Source of the DNA: Gammaproteobacteria bacterium
Lineage (GTDB): Bacteria; Pseudomonadota; Gammaproteobacteria; Pseudomonadales; Moraxellaceae
Reading direction: 5' to 3'
DNA length: 64,000 bases
Assembly (NCBI GenBank): GCA_028868515.1
Contig: JAGWUI010000013.1
Span: 1 to 64,000, forward strand
The notes under the pieces were generated by a model. That model was not told where the DNA came from. It did not search any database and was given only the letters and a program-made list of their open reading frames with translations. A program made the translations under genes and the position numbers. This document shows positions 1 to 8,561 of this stretch, in pieces; position 1 is the first letter of the stretch; each line of letters opens with the position of its first letter.

Positions 1-87
1 GCTAGACCGATCCAGTTCAAAGTATTGTTTGTTGGCATCAGATTCATCAACTTTTTCGGTTGTTTCAATTAATATCTGATAGTACAT
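1..87 (-). CDS. N-terminal fragment of an unknown protein, cut by the window edge
   Basis: An open frame on the minus strand begins with ATG at 87 and runs off the window at base 1, giving 29 codons. The peptide starts MYYQILIETTEKVDESDANK and is mostly polar. A GTGAG stretch upstream on the minus strand could serve as ribosome binding site. I do not recognise the family, and too little is present to predict a function. It is divergent from the oxidoreductase gene at 261. Confidence 0.45.
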   Translation of the reverse strand, partial: MYYQILIETTEKVDESDANKQYFELDRSS

Positions 88-260
88 GGTTGCTCACGAT
101 CTGAAATTTGGATGGTCACAAAAACGCTATAATAATCTTGAATTAAATACTGAAGACTCACAAAAGTCCATATCAAATTATTTCATTTAAGAAAAATTAC
201 ACGAAGAAAGTTTTTGATACATAGTATTGTTCTTCAACAAGGAAAGTCAGAGGGTGTTTC

Positions 261-1277
261 ATGAAAGCTGTCGGGTATCAAGAATCTCGAGCGATTGATG
301 ATGTATTGTCGCTACAAGATATTGTGTTGCCAGAACCTGAAGTTGGCGAATATGACCTGCTGGTTGAGGTTCATGCAGTTTCCGTGAATCCAGTGGACAC
401 CAAAGTCCGTAAAAATATGGCGCCACCTGCGGGTGAATTTAAAGTGCTGGGTTGGGATGCTACGGGCATCGTGAAAGCGGTAGGTAAAAAAGTCACATTG
501 TTTCAACCGAATGAACGTGTGTGGTATGCAGGTGCGCTTGCGCGATCAGGCAGTAATCGTGAGCGTCAAGTCGTCGACGAATGCATTGTTGGGAGAATGC
601 CAAAGACCCTTGATTTTGTTCAAGCTGCGGCATTGCCTTTGACCAGTGTGACGGCGTGGGAAATGCTCTTTGATCGTTTAGGTGTTGTTGAGGGGCAGGA
701 CAATTTAGGTCAAACGTTGTTAGTTGTAGGTGCAGCTGGTGGTGTCGGTTCTATTCTAATTCAGCTTGCACGACAACTGACGGGTTTGACTGTCATTGGC
801 ACGGCATCGCGCCCAGAAACGATGGCGTGGGTTAAACAGTTGGGTGCACATCATGTGATTGATCATCGTAACCCGTTATCAGATGAGTTAAAGCGTATCG
901 GGATTCCTGAAGTGACTTTTGTGGCCAGCCTCAATCAGACCGATCAACATTTCACTGAAATTGCGACATGTCTTGCACCGCAAGGTCGTCTGGCATTGAT
1001 TGATGATCCTGTGTTGCCGTTAGATATTAAATTGCTGAAACGTAAGTCGATTTCATTGCATTGGGAATATATGTTTACGCGTTCTTTTTTTGAAACTGCC
1101 GATATGGTTCAGCAGCATCATATTTTGAACCGAATGGCTGATTTGGTTGATCAGGGTGTTTTAAAGACTACATTTACCGAGCATTTTGGCAAGATCAATG
1201 CAGAGAATTTACGTCGAGCGCATGCGTTGATTGAAAGTGGGAAGGCGAAAGGGAAGGTTGTGTTGGAGGGTTTTTAA
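261..1277 (+). CDS. Zinc-free quinone oxidoreductase / alcohol dehydrogenase-like protein
   Basis: This 338-residue protein is a medium-chain dehydrogenase/reductase of the quinone oxidoreductase type (the group often named zinc-binding alcohol dehydrogenase family protein). A GroES-like half spans about residues 1-120, followed by a Rossmann fold with the NADPH loop AAGGVG at 158-163. The cysteine cluster of true zinc alcohol dehydrogenases is absent, so an NADPH-dependent quinone or enone reductase is more likely than an alcohol dehydrogenase. It is probably cytoplasmic. The ATG follows a GAGGG ribosome binding site with 6-base spacing. It is a single-gene unit, convergent with the patatin gene. 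The substrate cannot be told from the sequence. Confidence 0.85.
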   Translation: MKAVGYQESRAIDDVLSLQDIVLPEPEVGEYDLLVEVHAVSVNPVDTKVRKNMAPPAGEFKVLGWDATGIVKAVGKKVTLFQPNERVWYAGALARSGSNRERQVVDECIVGRMPKTLDFVQAAALPLTSVTAWEMLFDRLGVVEGQDNLGQTLLVVGAAGGVGSILIQLARQLTGLTVIGTASRPETMAWVKQLGAHHVIDHRNPLSDELKRIGIPEVTFVASLNQTDQHFTEIATCLAPQGRLALIDDPVLPLDIKLLKRKSISLHWEYMFTRSFFETADMVQQHHILNRMADLVDQGVLKTTFTEHFGKINAENLRRAHALIESGKAKGKVVLEGF

Positions 1278-1322
1278 CATGTGGTAATAACGACCCACGC
1301 TTTGGTTGTGAGTCATTTGTGC

Positions 1323-2558
1323 TTAGGGTTGAGCATGATCAAATAAGAAATGTTCGATTTCATCGGCGCGTAATCCTGCATCGTGATAACCCAATTGAAT
1401 TAATTCGCGCGTGAACGCGGAATCAAACAATAAGAAACTCATTAAGTCGGCACTTTGAGCATCGGGTTGTCCTAGTCCATCCATTAAATAACGGATACTG
1501 CGCGGCATACGGTGTTCCAGTGTTTTGGCGATAATGGCAATATCGGCTGAAGGTGAAATCACCAATGGTGTCACAACACGCATGGGTTCGTGCAGCACTT
1601 GATCTACCGCAGGAACTTTCTTTTCCAGTTCTTGGTAGGCAGCGACGAAGTTATTCATTCGGTTGAGATGATCTAAGTCGGCATCAAGATGATCTAGGAA
1701 GATTGCATTCATTAATGTTCCACAAATCTGCGATAAGGGTGGACGCTTTAACTGCGTGACATAATCATCATTAGTCGATAATTCTGAACGGAGTAGGCTA
1801 TTTGCGGACTCCTGACAACGTACTCCGATTGCAAACAAGCGTTCTGCACCTAAACGAATGGCTGGACTCAGTGGCGTGATGAGACGCATCGCACCGTCAC
1901 CAAAATATGCCACAGAGTCGCCTGTTTTAAGTGCAACAGGAGGGAAGACCAGTGGAATCGCAGCAGATGCGAGTACATGGTCAAGGGTTAGTTGTGTACG
2001 AAGCGCTACGCGGCGACTTTTATTCCACAGTGCATGTCCCAACTGACCTTGAACAAATGTGAAGGCTTTGCCTGAGTGATAGCCTGTTGCGGTGACTCCC
2101 AACGCATAGAGGTGACCTGCTTGTATGGCTTGCTCAATCCCAGCAAAATCGATGCTCTTTTCCAGAAGGTGCCGTAAGGGTGCTGCATCTAAAAATGACT
2201 TTAAACGCCCTGCGCCGAATAACCCACCAAATGCAAAATCGAGTGCAGCTTGAGTCCCTGTATGAGCTAATGAAAGAGGATCATAGTGAAACACCTGTGC
2301 GGCATTCAGATTAGACCAGAGGCGAACGAGTAATTTAGTTCCAGCCGTAAAATCAGCACTATTTGCTGCGATGGTTGTTCCGTTAATAGCACCTGCGGAA
2401 GCTCCCGTAACGATTTTGAAAGGGGAGGGTTTACCTAAAAGTGCAGGTATTTCACTGACTCGTTTGAGGACTCCAGCTTGGTAGGCACCACGTGCACCGC
2501 CAGCCGTCAGTACAAGCCCATTCATGTTGCTGGGAATTTTTGGGGCTACATTGAGCAT
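1323..2558 (-). CDS. Patatin-like phospholipase
   Basis: A 411-residue patatin-domain lipid acyl hydrolase. The glycine-rich oxyanion motif GGARGAY is at residues 20-26, the nucleophile elbow GASAG at 52-56 (Ser54), and the catalytic aspartate lies in DGA at 221-223, so the Ser-Asp dyad is complete. A conserved ASAAIP lies at 197-202. There is no clear signal peptide, which points to action on membrane phospholipids from the cytoplasm. About 150 residues beyond the catalytic domain are of unknown role. The chosen ATG has a strong GAGGAG site upstream; an internal ATG at 2525 would remove residues before the oxyanion motif and is less likely. Confidence 0.88.
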   Translation of the reverse strand: MLNVAPKIPSNMNGLVLTAGGARGAYQAGVLKRVSEIPALLGKPSPFKIVTGASAGAINGTTIAANSADFTAGTKLLVRLWSNLNAAQVFHYDPLSLAHTGTQAALDFAFGGLFGAGRLKSFLDAAPLRHLLEKSIDFAGIEQAIQAGHLYALGVTATGYHSGKAFTFVQGQLGHALWNKSRRVALRTQLTLDHVLASAAIPLVFPPVALKTGDSVAYFGDGAMRLITPLSPAIRLGAERLFAIGVRCQESANSLLRSELSTNDDYVTQLKRPPLSQICGTLMNAIFLDHLDADLDHLNRMNNFVAAYQELEKKVPAVDQVLHEPMRVVTPLVISPSADIAIIAKTLEHRMPRSIRYLMDGLGQPDAQSADLMSFLLFDSAFTRELIQLGYHDAGLRADEIEHFLFDHAQP

Positions 2559-2793
2559 AAGAGTCTCCTCGTGATGTCGTTATTTGATCAAGAGTTTATT
2601 GAAAGATACTCAAAGGTTATCGCAGCAAGTCTTGTACCATTTAAGGCTAAACCTTTTTAATTTGTCGCTTTGTTGCATTTATAGATTGGTTTGTATCTGG
2701 TGTCAGTTTGTTCACTCGTTATCATGGTTTTTCATGACACTTTGATGATTTTTCTAGAGATAATTGATCACTATAGTTTTATTGAAGCTCAAT

Positions 2794-2823
2794 AAAAAAC
2801 CCCGCTTGCGCGAGGTCTTTTGC
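2794..2823 (-). terminator. Rho-independent terminator of serA
   Basis: Read on the minus strand, a CCTCGCG...CGCGGGG-type G+C stem with a short loop is followed by a run of T. It lies about 20 bases after the serA stop codon. Confidence 0.75.
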
Positions 2824-2843
2824 AACTCTAAAACGGCTTTGGA

Positions 2844-4076
2844 TTAGTACAGTACGCGAACGCGCAGTGTGCCTTCAACGCCTTGGAGTTTTTCAAATGC
2901 AAGGCTTGAGTCGCTACCCGCAACGTCCATCACGAGATAGCCTACATCACCTTTGGTCATCAGGCTTTGCGCTACGATGTTGATGTTGCTTTGTGCAAAC
3001 AAGCTGTTGACCGCAGACAGTACGCCTGGGACGTTTTTGTGGATGTGCAGCAGACGATGTGTACCTTCTTGCTGTGGAATCGATACTTCTGGGAAGTTGA
3101 CAGAAGTGATCGTCGCACCAGTGTCTGAGTAACGAACGAATTTATCAGCAACTTCCAAACCGATGTTTGCTTGTGCTTCTAAAGTCGAACCACCGATATG
3201 CGGAGTCAAAATGACATTGTCATATTTACGCAGCGGTGACAGGAACTCTTCGTCGTTTGCTTTTGGTTCTTTCGGGAACACGTCGATTGCCGCGCCGCCT
3301 AAATGTTTGCTTTCAATCGCTGCTGCCAAGTCATCGATCACCACGCAAGTACCGCGTGCTGCATTGATGAAGATTGAGCCTTTTTTCATTTTGGCAAACT
3401 GTTCTGCGCCCATCATGTTGTTGGTTGATGGCAATTGTGGAACGTGCAGAGAAACCACATCACTCGATGCCAACAGCTCATCCATCGTCGCAACTTGACG
3501 TGCATTACCGAGTGGTAGTTTGGTCACAACGTCAAAGTAAATCACTTTCATACCGAGTGATTCAGCCAAAACTGACAATTGTGAACCGATTGAGCCGTAA
3601 CCGACCAAACCTAAAGTTTTACCACGCGCTTCAAATGAACCTTCAGCAGATTTTGACCAGCCACCGCGATGCACGAGTGCATTTTTTTCTGGAATACCGC
3701 GAAGTAACAAGATCAATTGACCGAGAACCAGTTCAGCAACTGAACGGGTGTTTGAGTATGGTGCGTTGAATACTGGAATACCGCGTTCCATTGCTGCATC
3801 CAAATCCACTTGGTTTGTTCCGATACAGAAGCAACCAATTGAAGTCAGTTTGTTTGCAGCTTCAAGGACTTTTTCAGTCACGTGGGTACGTGAGCGAATG
3901 CCGAGGAAGTGAACATCTTTGATCGCTTCGATCAATGCATCTTCGTCGAGTGCAGTTTTACGATAATCAATGTTGGTGTAGCCGTTTGCATGCAGCTCGT
4001 CCAGCGCGGTTTGGTGCACGCCTTCCAGAAGCAAGAAACGAATTTTGTCTTTTTCCAAAGAAAACTGCTGACTCAT
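2844..4076 (-). CDS. serA: D-3-phosphoglycerate dehydrogenase
   Basis: The first enzyme of serine synthesis, oxidising 3-phosphoglycerate with NAD+. The 410-residue length matches the Escherichia coli-type enzyme. The NAD-binding loop GYGSIG is at 159-164, and catalytic residues are visible as Arg241 (AARGT), Glu270 (PKEP) and His293 (PHIGGS). A C-terminal ACT domain (about 339-410) should bind serine as feedback inhibitor. It is divergent from the FAD-dependent dehydrogenase at 4185 with 108 bases between them. SerA of this type is known also to reduce 2-oxoglutarate to D-2-hydroxyglutarate, which makes this neighbour meaningful. A terminator follows. Confidence 0.97.
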   Translation of the reverse strand: MSQQFSLEKDKIRFLLLEGVHQTALDELHANGYTNIDYRKTALDEDALIEAIKDVHFLGIRSRTHVTEKVLEAANKLTSIGCFCIGTNQVDLDAAMERGIPVFNAPYSNTRSVAELVLGQLILLLRGIPEKNALVHRGGWSKSAEGSFEARGKTLGLVGYGSIGSQLSVLAESLGMKVIYFDVVTKLPLGNARQVATMDELLASSDVVSLHVPQLPSTNNMMGAEQFAKMKKGSIFINAARGTCVVIDDLAAAIESKHLGGAAIDVFPKEPKANDEEFLSPLRKYDNVILTPHIGGSTLEAQANIGLEVADKFVRYSDTGATITSVNFPEVSIPQQEGTHRLLHIHKNVPGVLSAVNSLFAQSNINIVAQSLMTKGDVGYLVMDVAGSDSSLAFEKLQGVEGTLRVRVLY

Positions 4077-4184
4077 GTTGTGCCCTCAAAATTAACGCAA
4101 AAGCCGCAAAGCAAAAAAATAGGCGGCTATGGTAACATATTACGACCTTTTATTGCGTTACCCCTGTTATAGGTTTTCCAAGAT

Positions 4185-5606
4185 ATGAATATAGCTTCTT
4201 CTGATATTGTGACACCGCAATTACCTGCTGCTCTGATTGCTGGATTACAGCAAGCTGTTGGTGAAAATCGTGTGCATTTGGATTCCGACACCTTAAAAAC
4301 ATGGGGTAAGGACTGGACCAAGCATTTTGAGCCAAATCCGTCGGTTGTGGTCTTTCCTGCCAATACTGCCGAAGTACAAGCGATTGTGAAACTGGCCAAC
4401 GAGTTTGGCGTTGCGATTACCCCAAGCGGTGGTCGTACAGGTTTGTCTGCCGGTGCTGTGGCTGCCAACGGCGAAATCGTCGTCAGTCTTGATCGCATGA
4501 ATAAAGTGATTGATTTCTTGCCTGCGGATCGTATGGTGCGCATTCAAGCAGGCATGGTGACTGAACAACTACAACAATTTGCCGAAGAACAAGGTTTGTA
4601 TTACCCAGTTGATTTTGCATCTGCGGGTTCAAGTCAGATCGGTGGCAATATCGGAACCAACGCTGGCGGAATTAAAGTCATCAAATATGGCATGACCCGT
4701 CAATGGGTGCTTGGCATGACCGTGGTTACAGGCAAAGGCGACATTCTGCGTCTCAACAAAGGCATGATTAAAAATGCGACTGGTTACGATCTACGTCATC
4801 TCATGATCGGCGCGGAAGGCACGCTCGGTATCGTAACTGAAGTGGATATCAAGCTAGAACGTCAACCACAAGATTTACGCGTGTTGGTACTCGGTGTGCC
4901 TGAATTCGCGGCAGTGATGCATATTCTACAAGCCTTCCAAAATCGCATTGATTTGACTGCATTTGAGTTTTTTGGCGAAGTGGCGATGCAAAAAGTCATC
5001 GCGCATACAGGCATTCCACGTCCATTTGAGTCTGAATGTCCGTTCTATGTATTGCTTGAGTTTGAAGGTCGTTTTGAAGCGATTGTCGATGATGCGATGG
5101 CGACGTTTGAACATTGTATGGAGCAGGGTTGGGTGATTGATGGCGTCATGAGCCAGAATCAAACTCAAGCTGCGACATTGTGGCGTTTGCGCGAAGACAT
5201 CAGCGAAACGATTGCGCCATTTACGCCGTATAAGAATGATATTTCAGTGCTGATTACGCATGTACCAGCGTTTATTGCTGATATTGATGCGATTGTGAAT
5301 GAATCTTACCCAGACTTTGAAATTTGCTGGTTTGGTCATATCGGCGATGGCAATTTGCATTTGAATATCTTGAAGCCAGCGAACCTGACTAAAGATGAGT
5401 TCTTTGAGAAGTGTAAAGTCGTGAATAAACAGGTCTTTGAAACTGTGCAGAAATATGATGGTTCGATCTCTGCGGAACATGGTGTGGGCATGACCAAACG
5501 TGATTATTTGACTTATACGCGTGATGCGGTTGAGATTGAATATTTGCGTGAAATTAAAAAGGTCTTTGATCCGAAAGGGATTATGAATCCTGGGAAGATT
5601 TTTTGA
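4185..5606 (+). CDS. FAD-linked D-2-hydroxyacid dehydrogenase, probably D-2-hydroxyglutarate dehydrogenase
   Basis: A 473-residue member of the GlcD/D-lactate dehydrogenase family. An N-terminal PCMH FAD-binding domain (about 50-225) carries GGRTGLSAGA at 82-91. A C-terminal FAD-oxidase domain carries the metal-binding HIGDGNLH motif near residue 385 and ends with NPGKIF. Reactions in this family oxidise D-lactate, glycolate or D-2-hydroxyglutarate and pass electrons to a flavoprotein or quinone. Divergent pairing with serA supports D-2-hydroxyglutarate, because in Pseudomonas the same pair recycles the D-2-hydroxyglutarate made by SerA. The assignment of substrate is inference; the fold is certain. 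Confidence 0.9.
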   Translation: MNIASSDIVTPQLPAALIAGLQQAVGENRVHLDSDTLKTWGKDWTKHFEPNPSVVVFPANTAEVQAIVKLANEFGVAITPSGGRTGLSAGAVAANGEIVVSLDRMNKVIDFLPADRMVRIQAGMVTEQLQQFAEEQGLYYPVDFASAGSSQIGGNIGTNAGGIKVIKYGMTRQWVLGMTVVTGKGDILRLNKGMIKNATGYDLRHLMIGAEGTLGIVTEVDIKLERQPQDLRVLVLGVPEFAAVMHILQAFQNRIDLTAFEFFGEVAMQKVIAHTGIPRPFESECPFYVLLEFEGRFEAIVDDAMATFEHCMEQGWVIDGVMSQNQTQAATLWRLREDISETIAPFTPYKNDISVLITHVPAFIADIDAIVNESYPDFEICWFGHIGDGNLHLNILKPANLTKDEFFEKCKVVNKQVFETVQKYDGSISAEHGVGMTKRDYLTYTRDAVEIEYLREIKKVFDPKGIMNPGKIF

Positions 5607-5632
5607 TTAGAGTGAAAGATATAGGCGTAGTT

Positions 5633-5655
5633 AATCTACGCCTTTTTATTTTTTA
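5633..5655 (+). terminator. Terminator after the FAD-linked dehydrogenase
   Basis: GGCGTAG and CTACGCC form a 7-bp stem with a TTAAT loop, followed by TTTTTATTTTTT. It separates the core gene from the AbiH gene that starts at 5679. Confidence 0.85.
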
Positions 5656-5678
5656 AATGTAGGAAGAACAATAAAAAT

Positions 5679-6998
5679 ATGAAAATTTTAGTGATCGGAA
5701 ACGGATTTGATTTAGCGCATTACTTACCGACGAGTTATAACCATTTTATGGGTGTAATGCAGGCCATAGAAAATTTGCCTGATGGAAAAGACAAGATTGG
5801 TTTTGATGATTTGTTTGGCGAGTTAGCGAAACAAGAAAAATTAGAACAAAAAGAATGGTATTTTTTCGATCGAATGAAAGAACTTTATGCTCTTGAAGAT
5901 ATGACTATCGATTGTCAAGTTGTTGAAAAAACTAGAGTGAAACTCAAGAAAAATTCTTGGTACGCATATTTTAAACATCATTTATCAGATATAGAGTCGT
6001 GGATAGATTTTGAAACCAAGATAGGGGAAGCATTAAGTATTTTTAGTCTTATATCAGAGCTATTCCAAGAGTATGACGTTGAAAATATTGTAATGAGGCA
6101 AATTAAATTTTCTTCTAATGAGAAAGTGTTTCAGAAAGTATTTAGTAATAGTAAAATTTTAGATATTTTTCAGCTATTTAAATTCATAGAAGTCGATACG
6201 TTTTCTGATTATGCTCAATTTGGTTTAGATGAGGGTGTTATTAGTAGCATTAGTTTTAATGAAAGATACTTCAGAAAGTATAAGAAGGACTATAAATTTT
6301 CCTTTGGGGATTTGCTCTCTGAGCTTAGGACTGAGTTAGAGTGTTTTATTGAAATCTTTAACATTTATCTGACTGATTTTGTTGGTAAGTTTGAACCGAA
6401 AAATTCATTGGAAGCAATAGGTGAACTACCCGAACTAGATATTATATTTTCCTTTAATTATACATCTACGTTTAGAAATTTTTATCAACCAGATATTTAT
6501 TCTGATGCAATAAAGATTGAATTTCTACATGGAAAATCAGAAGTAAATACAAAAGGTTTAGTTTTAGGAATTGATGATTTTACACATGAGTTATTAAGAG
6601 AGCATAAGGCATATGGTTTTATAAAATATCACCAAAAGTTAGTCAAAGAGACCGATTATTTATTCTTAAAAGAAAATAATGGTGTTCTAGCTGAATTAGG
6701 TCCAAGGCAATATTTAGGCGATAGTGATGGGGAAATAGATATTTATATTTGGGGGCATTCACTTGATGTATCAGATAGAGATTATATTGAAGAAATTTTC
6801 TCGCTCAATGACTCTATTGAAAGTGAGTGCTTAACTAGAGTAGTCATTTACTATCATAATGATGCTTCTCGTTTTTCGATGCTTGCTAATTTAATCCATA
6901 TCCTAGGAAAGGATTTAGTAGAGCGTTGGATGAAAAAAGGTTGGCTTAAATTTGATGTGGTGCCTGATATTTATAAGCTGAACCGCCAGCTAATATAG
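5679..6998 (+). CDS. AbiH-family abortive infection protein
   Basis: A 439-residue protein with the family's hallmarks: N-terminal GNGFDLAH at 7-14, SFNYT at 258-262, FLHG at 282-285, a LVLGIDD segment at 294-300 and WGHSL at 358-362. AbiH was first described as a lactococcal abortive infection protein active against phage; the biochemical mechanism is not established. Codon use is visibly more A+T-rich than in its neighbours, which suggests recent acquisition. It stands alone between two hairpins, with no integrase or toxin partner, between otherwise housekeeping genes. The ATG is preceded by AGGAAGAA. A defence role is inferred from family membership only. Confidence 0.87.
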   Translation: MKILVIGNGFDLAHYLPTSYNHFMGVMQAIENLPDGKDKIGFDDLFGELAKQEKLEQKEWYFFDRMKELYALEDMTIDCQVVEKTRVKLKKNSWYAYFKHHLSDIESWIDFETKIGEALSIFSLISELFQEYDVENIVMRQIKFSSNEKVFQKVFSNSKILDIFQLFKFIEVDTFSDYAQFGLDEGVISSISFNERYFRKYKKDYKFSFGDLLSELRTELECFIEIFNIYLTDFVGKFEPKNSLEAIGELPELDIIFSFNYTSTFRNFYQPDIYSDAIKIEFLHGKSEVNTKGLVLGIDDFTHELLREHKAYGFIKYHQKLVKETDYLFLKENNGVLAELGPRQYLGDSDGEIDIYIWGHSLDVSDRDYIEEIFSLNDSIESECLTRVVIYYHNDASRFSMLANLIHILGKDLVERWMKKGWLKFDVVPDIYKLNRQLI

Positions 6999-7015
6999 GG
7001 TGCGCATTGCGCACC
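6999..7015. terminator. Hairpin at the end of the AbiH gene
   Basis: GGTGCGC-ATT-GCGCACC is a perfect 7-bp stem that begins directly at the AbiH stop codon. The T tract after it is short (TTATT), so termination may be weak. It lies between converging genes and may work in both directions. Confidence 0.5.
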
Positions 7016-7048
7016 TTATTGGATTCAACTTGAATATCGAGAGTTTAC

Positions 7049-7636
7049 TTAACCCTTCATCACTTTCTGAAACGCTGGACGTTCATACAAATTATTCAAA
7101 TACGCTTCAAAAGCAGGTCGCATTGGAATGGTCTTAAACGTCGTTCCCCAATATAACTGCGCACCGATATACACGTCTGCTGCGGTAAATTGATTTCCAG
7201 TAATGAACTTTTTATCTGTTAGTGCCTGCTCAAGCACATTGATGACGCGATCATAGTCGCCATAGCCGACAAAACCTTGCTGTTCTTGAGTCGGATTTGT
7301 GCCTAATGTTCGATTAGTCACCGCATGCTCTAAAGGCCCCGCCGTAAAAAATAACCAACGATAATAGTCCGCACGATCACTCAGTGCTGGCGCTAGATTC
7401 TTTTCTGGAAAAGCATCCGCTAAATAAGCACAAATAGCCGCCGTTTCTGTGACGACTTTGCCATCGTGGACAATCGCAGGCACTTTGCCCATAGGATTGA
7501 TCTTTAAATATTCTGGTGATTTCATCGTCGTACCGTAGTCTAACGCCACGGTGACATAAGTTTCGCCCACTTCCTCCAACATCCAGCGCGCAATTTGTCC
7601 ACGAGATTTAGGGTTGGTGTATAGCGTTAATGACAT
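7049..7636 (-). CDS. Glutathione S-transferase
   Basis: A 195-residue cytosolic GST. A thioredoxin-like N-terminal domain (about 1-78) starts with a beta strand and PKSRGQIARW, and carries the cis-proline region KVPAIV and the glutathione-contacting TETAAI motif. It is followed by an all-alpha C-terminal domain. The first strand lacks the usual Cys or Tyr of some classes; the serine in PKSRG is the likely thiol-activating position. The ATG has AAGGAAA upstream. It stands alone and the substrate is unknown. Confidence 0.9.
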   Translation of the reverse strand: MSLTLYTNPKSRGQIARWMLEEVGETYVTVALDYGTTMKSPEYLKINPMGKVPAIVHDGKVVTETAAICAYLADAFPEKNLAPALSDRADYYRWLFFTAGPLEHAVTNRTLGTNPTQEQQGFVGYGDYDRVINVLEQALTDKKFITGNQFTAADVYIGAQLYWGTTFKTIPMRPAFEAYLNNLYERPAFQKVMKG

Positions 7637-7816
7637 CGTTGATTTCCTTTTTTGATATAGATGATCCTGAGAACGTTTTTACCAGAAATTCTGCTAAAGA
7701 ATAGATGATGAAATGTTAAGAAGGCTAATTAAGTTTAATCATTTGCGTGAGTGATCTTGAGTAATCAGCTTAATGTGGCAAGATATGCCATATTTGATTT
7801 GATAGATGAAAATGTC

Positions 7817-8449
7817 ATGACTAAACCCTCAAAAATCGTCTGCGTTGGTCGTAACTACGCCGATCATGCCCGCGAGCTCGGCAGTGAAGTTCCAGATACC
7901 CCAATTCTGTTCATCAAACCACCAAGCAGCTTAATTGGCTTAAACGACGGTATTACTTGGAATACCAATCTAGGTTCATGCCATTTTGAATGTGAACTTT
8001 CTATCCAAATCGGACATACATTAAAGAATGCTAACGAACTTGAAGCGCGCGCGGCGATTTCAGGTGTGACACTGGGTTTGGATTTAACCTTGCGTGATCT
8101 ACAAAATAGTCTCAAAGATCAGGGGTATCCGTGGGAGCGTTCGAAGGCATTTGATGGTTCTTGCGTACTTGGCGACTGGCTTGCACCTGATGTCATCGCG
8201 GATTACAAGAACGCACGCTATACCTTCAAGGTCAACGGTGAGACTCGCCAAGTTGGTGAAACTGAAAAAATGCTGTTTGATATCGTTGGTTTGATTGCAC
8301 ACATCAGTGAATCATTCACTCTTGAGAAAGGCGATGTGGTGATGACAGGAACGCCTGCAGGCGTTGGCCCATTGAAGTCTGGCGATCAGTTGGAAATGAC
8401 GCTGGATACCGTCTTGGGTGACGTGAGCTGGAAGACGTTTGTTCGTTAA
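7817..8449 (+). CDS. Fumarylacetoacetate hydrolase family protein
   Basis: A 210-residue single-domain FAH-family enzyme, the size of YcgM and human FAHD1-type acylpyruvate hydrolases. GRNYADHARELG lies near the N-terminus, the metal ligands are in FECELS and in LDLTLRD, and GTPAGVG closes the active site near the C-terminus. Family members cleave C-C bonds of acylpyruvates or decarboxylate oxaloacetate. A longer frame opens with GTG at 7751, but the ATG at 7817 gives the family's normal N-terminus and is preferred, though its ribosome binding site is weak. Confidence 0.87.
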   Translation: MTKPSKIVCVGRNYADHARELGSEVPDTPILFIKPPSSLIGLNDGITWNTNLGSCHFECELSIQIGHTLKNANELEARAAISGVTLGLDLTLRDLQNSLKDQGYPWERSKAFDGSCVLGDWLAPDVIADYKNARYTFKVNGETRQVGETEKMLFDIVGLIAHISESFTLEKGDVVMTGTPAGVGPLKSGDQLEMTLDTVLGDVSWKTFVR

Positions 8450-8466
8450 AAACATCTGAGAAAGAT

Positions 8467-8528
8467 CATTAAGCCTGTCGATGTAGAGTGGTGTTTTATA
8501 CCTCCACAATACGCCGATAGGCTTAATG
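8467..8528. repeat. Inverted repeat after the FAH gene
   Basis: CATTAAGCCTGTCG and CGATAGGCTTAATG are 14-base arms with a single mismatch, 34 bases apart, with an inner GTGG...CCAC pairing. The element sits between two converging genes. It lacks a clear T tract, so it may be a processed or attenuating hairpin, or a short repeat element, rather than a classic terminator. Confidence 0.5.
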
Positions 8529-8561
8529 AGCGATTTAATTTTGCAGGATTAACATAAAGCT

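Noticed and set aside
4127-4568. Antisense frames over the start of the FAD-linked dehydrogenase
   Set aside because: They overlap the well-supported PCMH domain and show no motif of their own.
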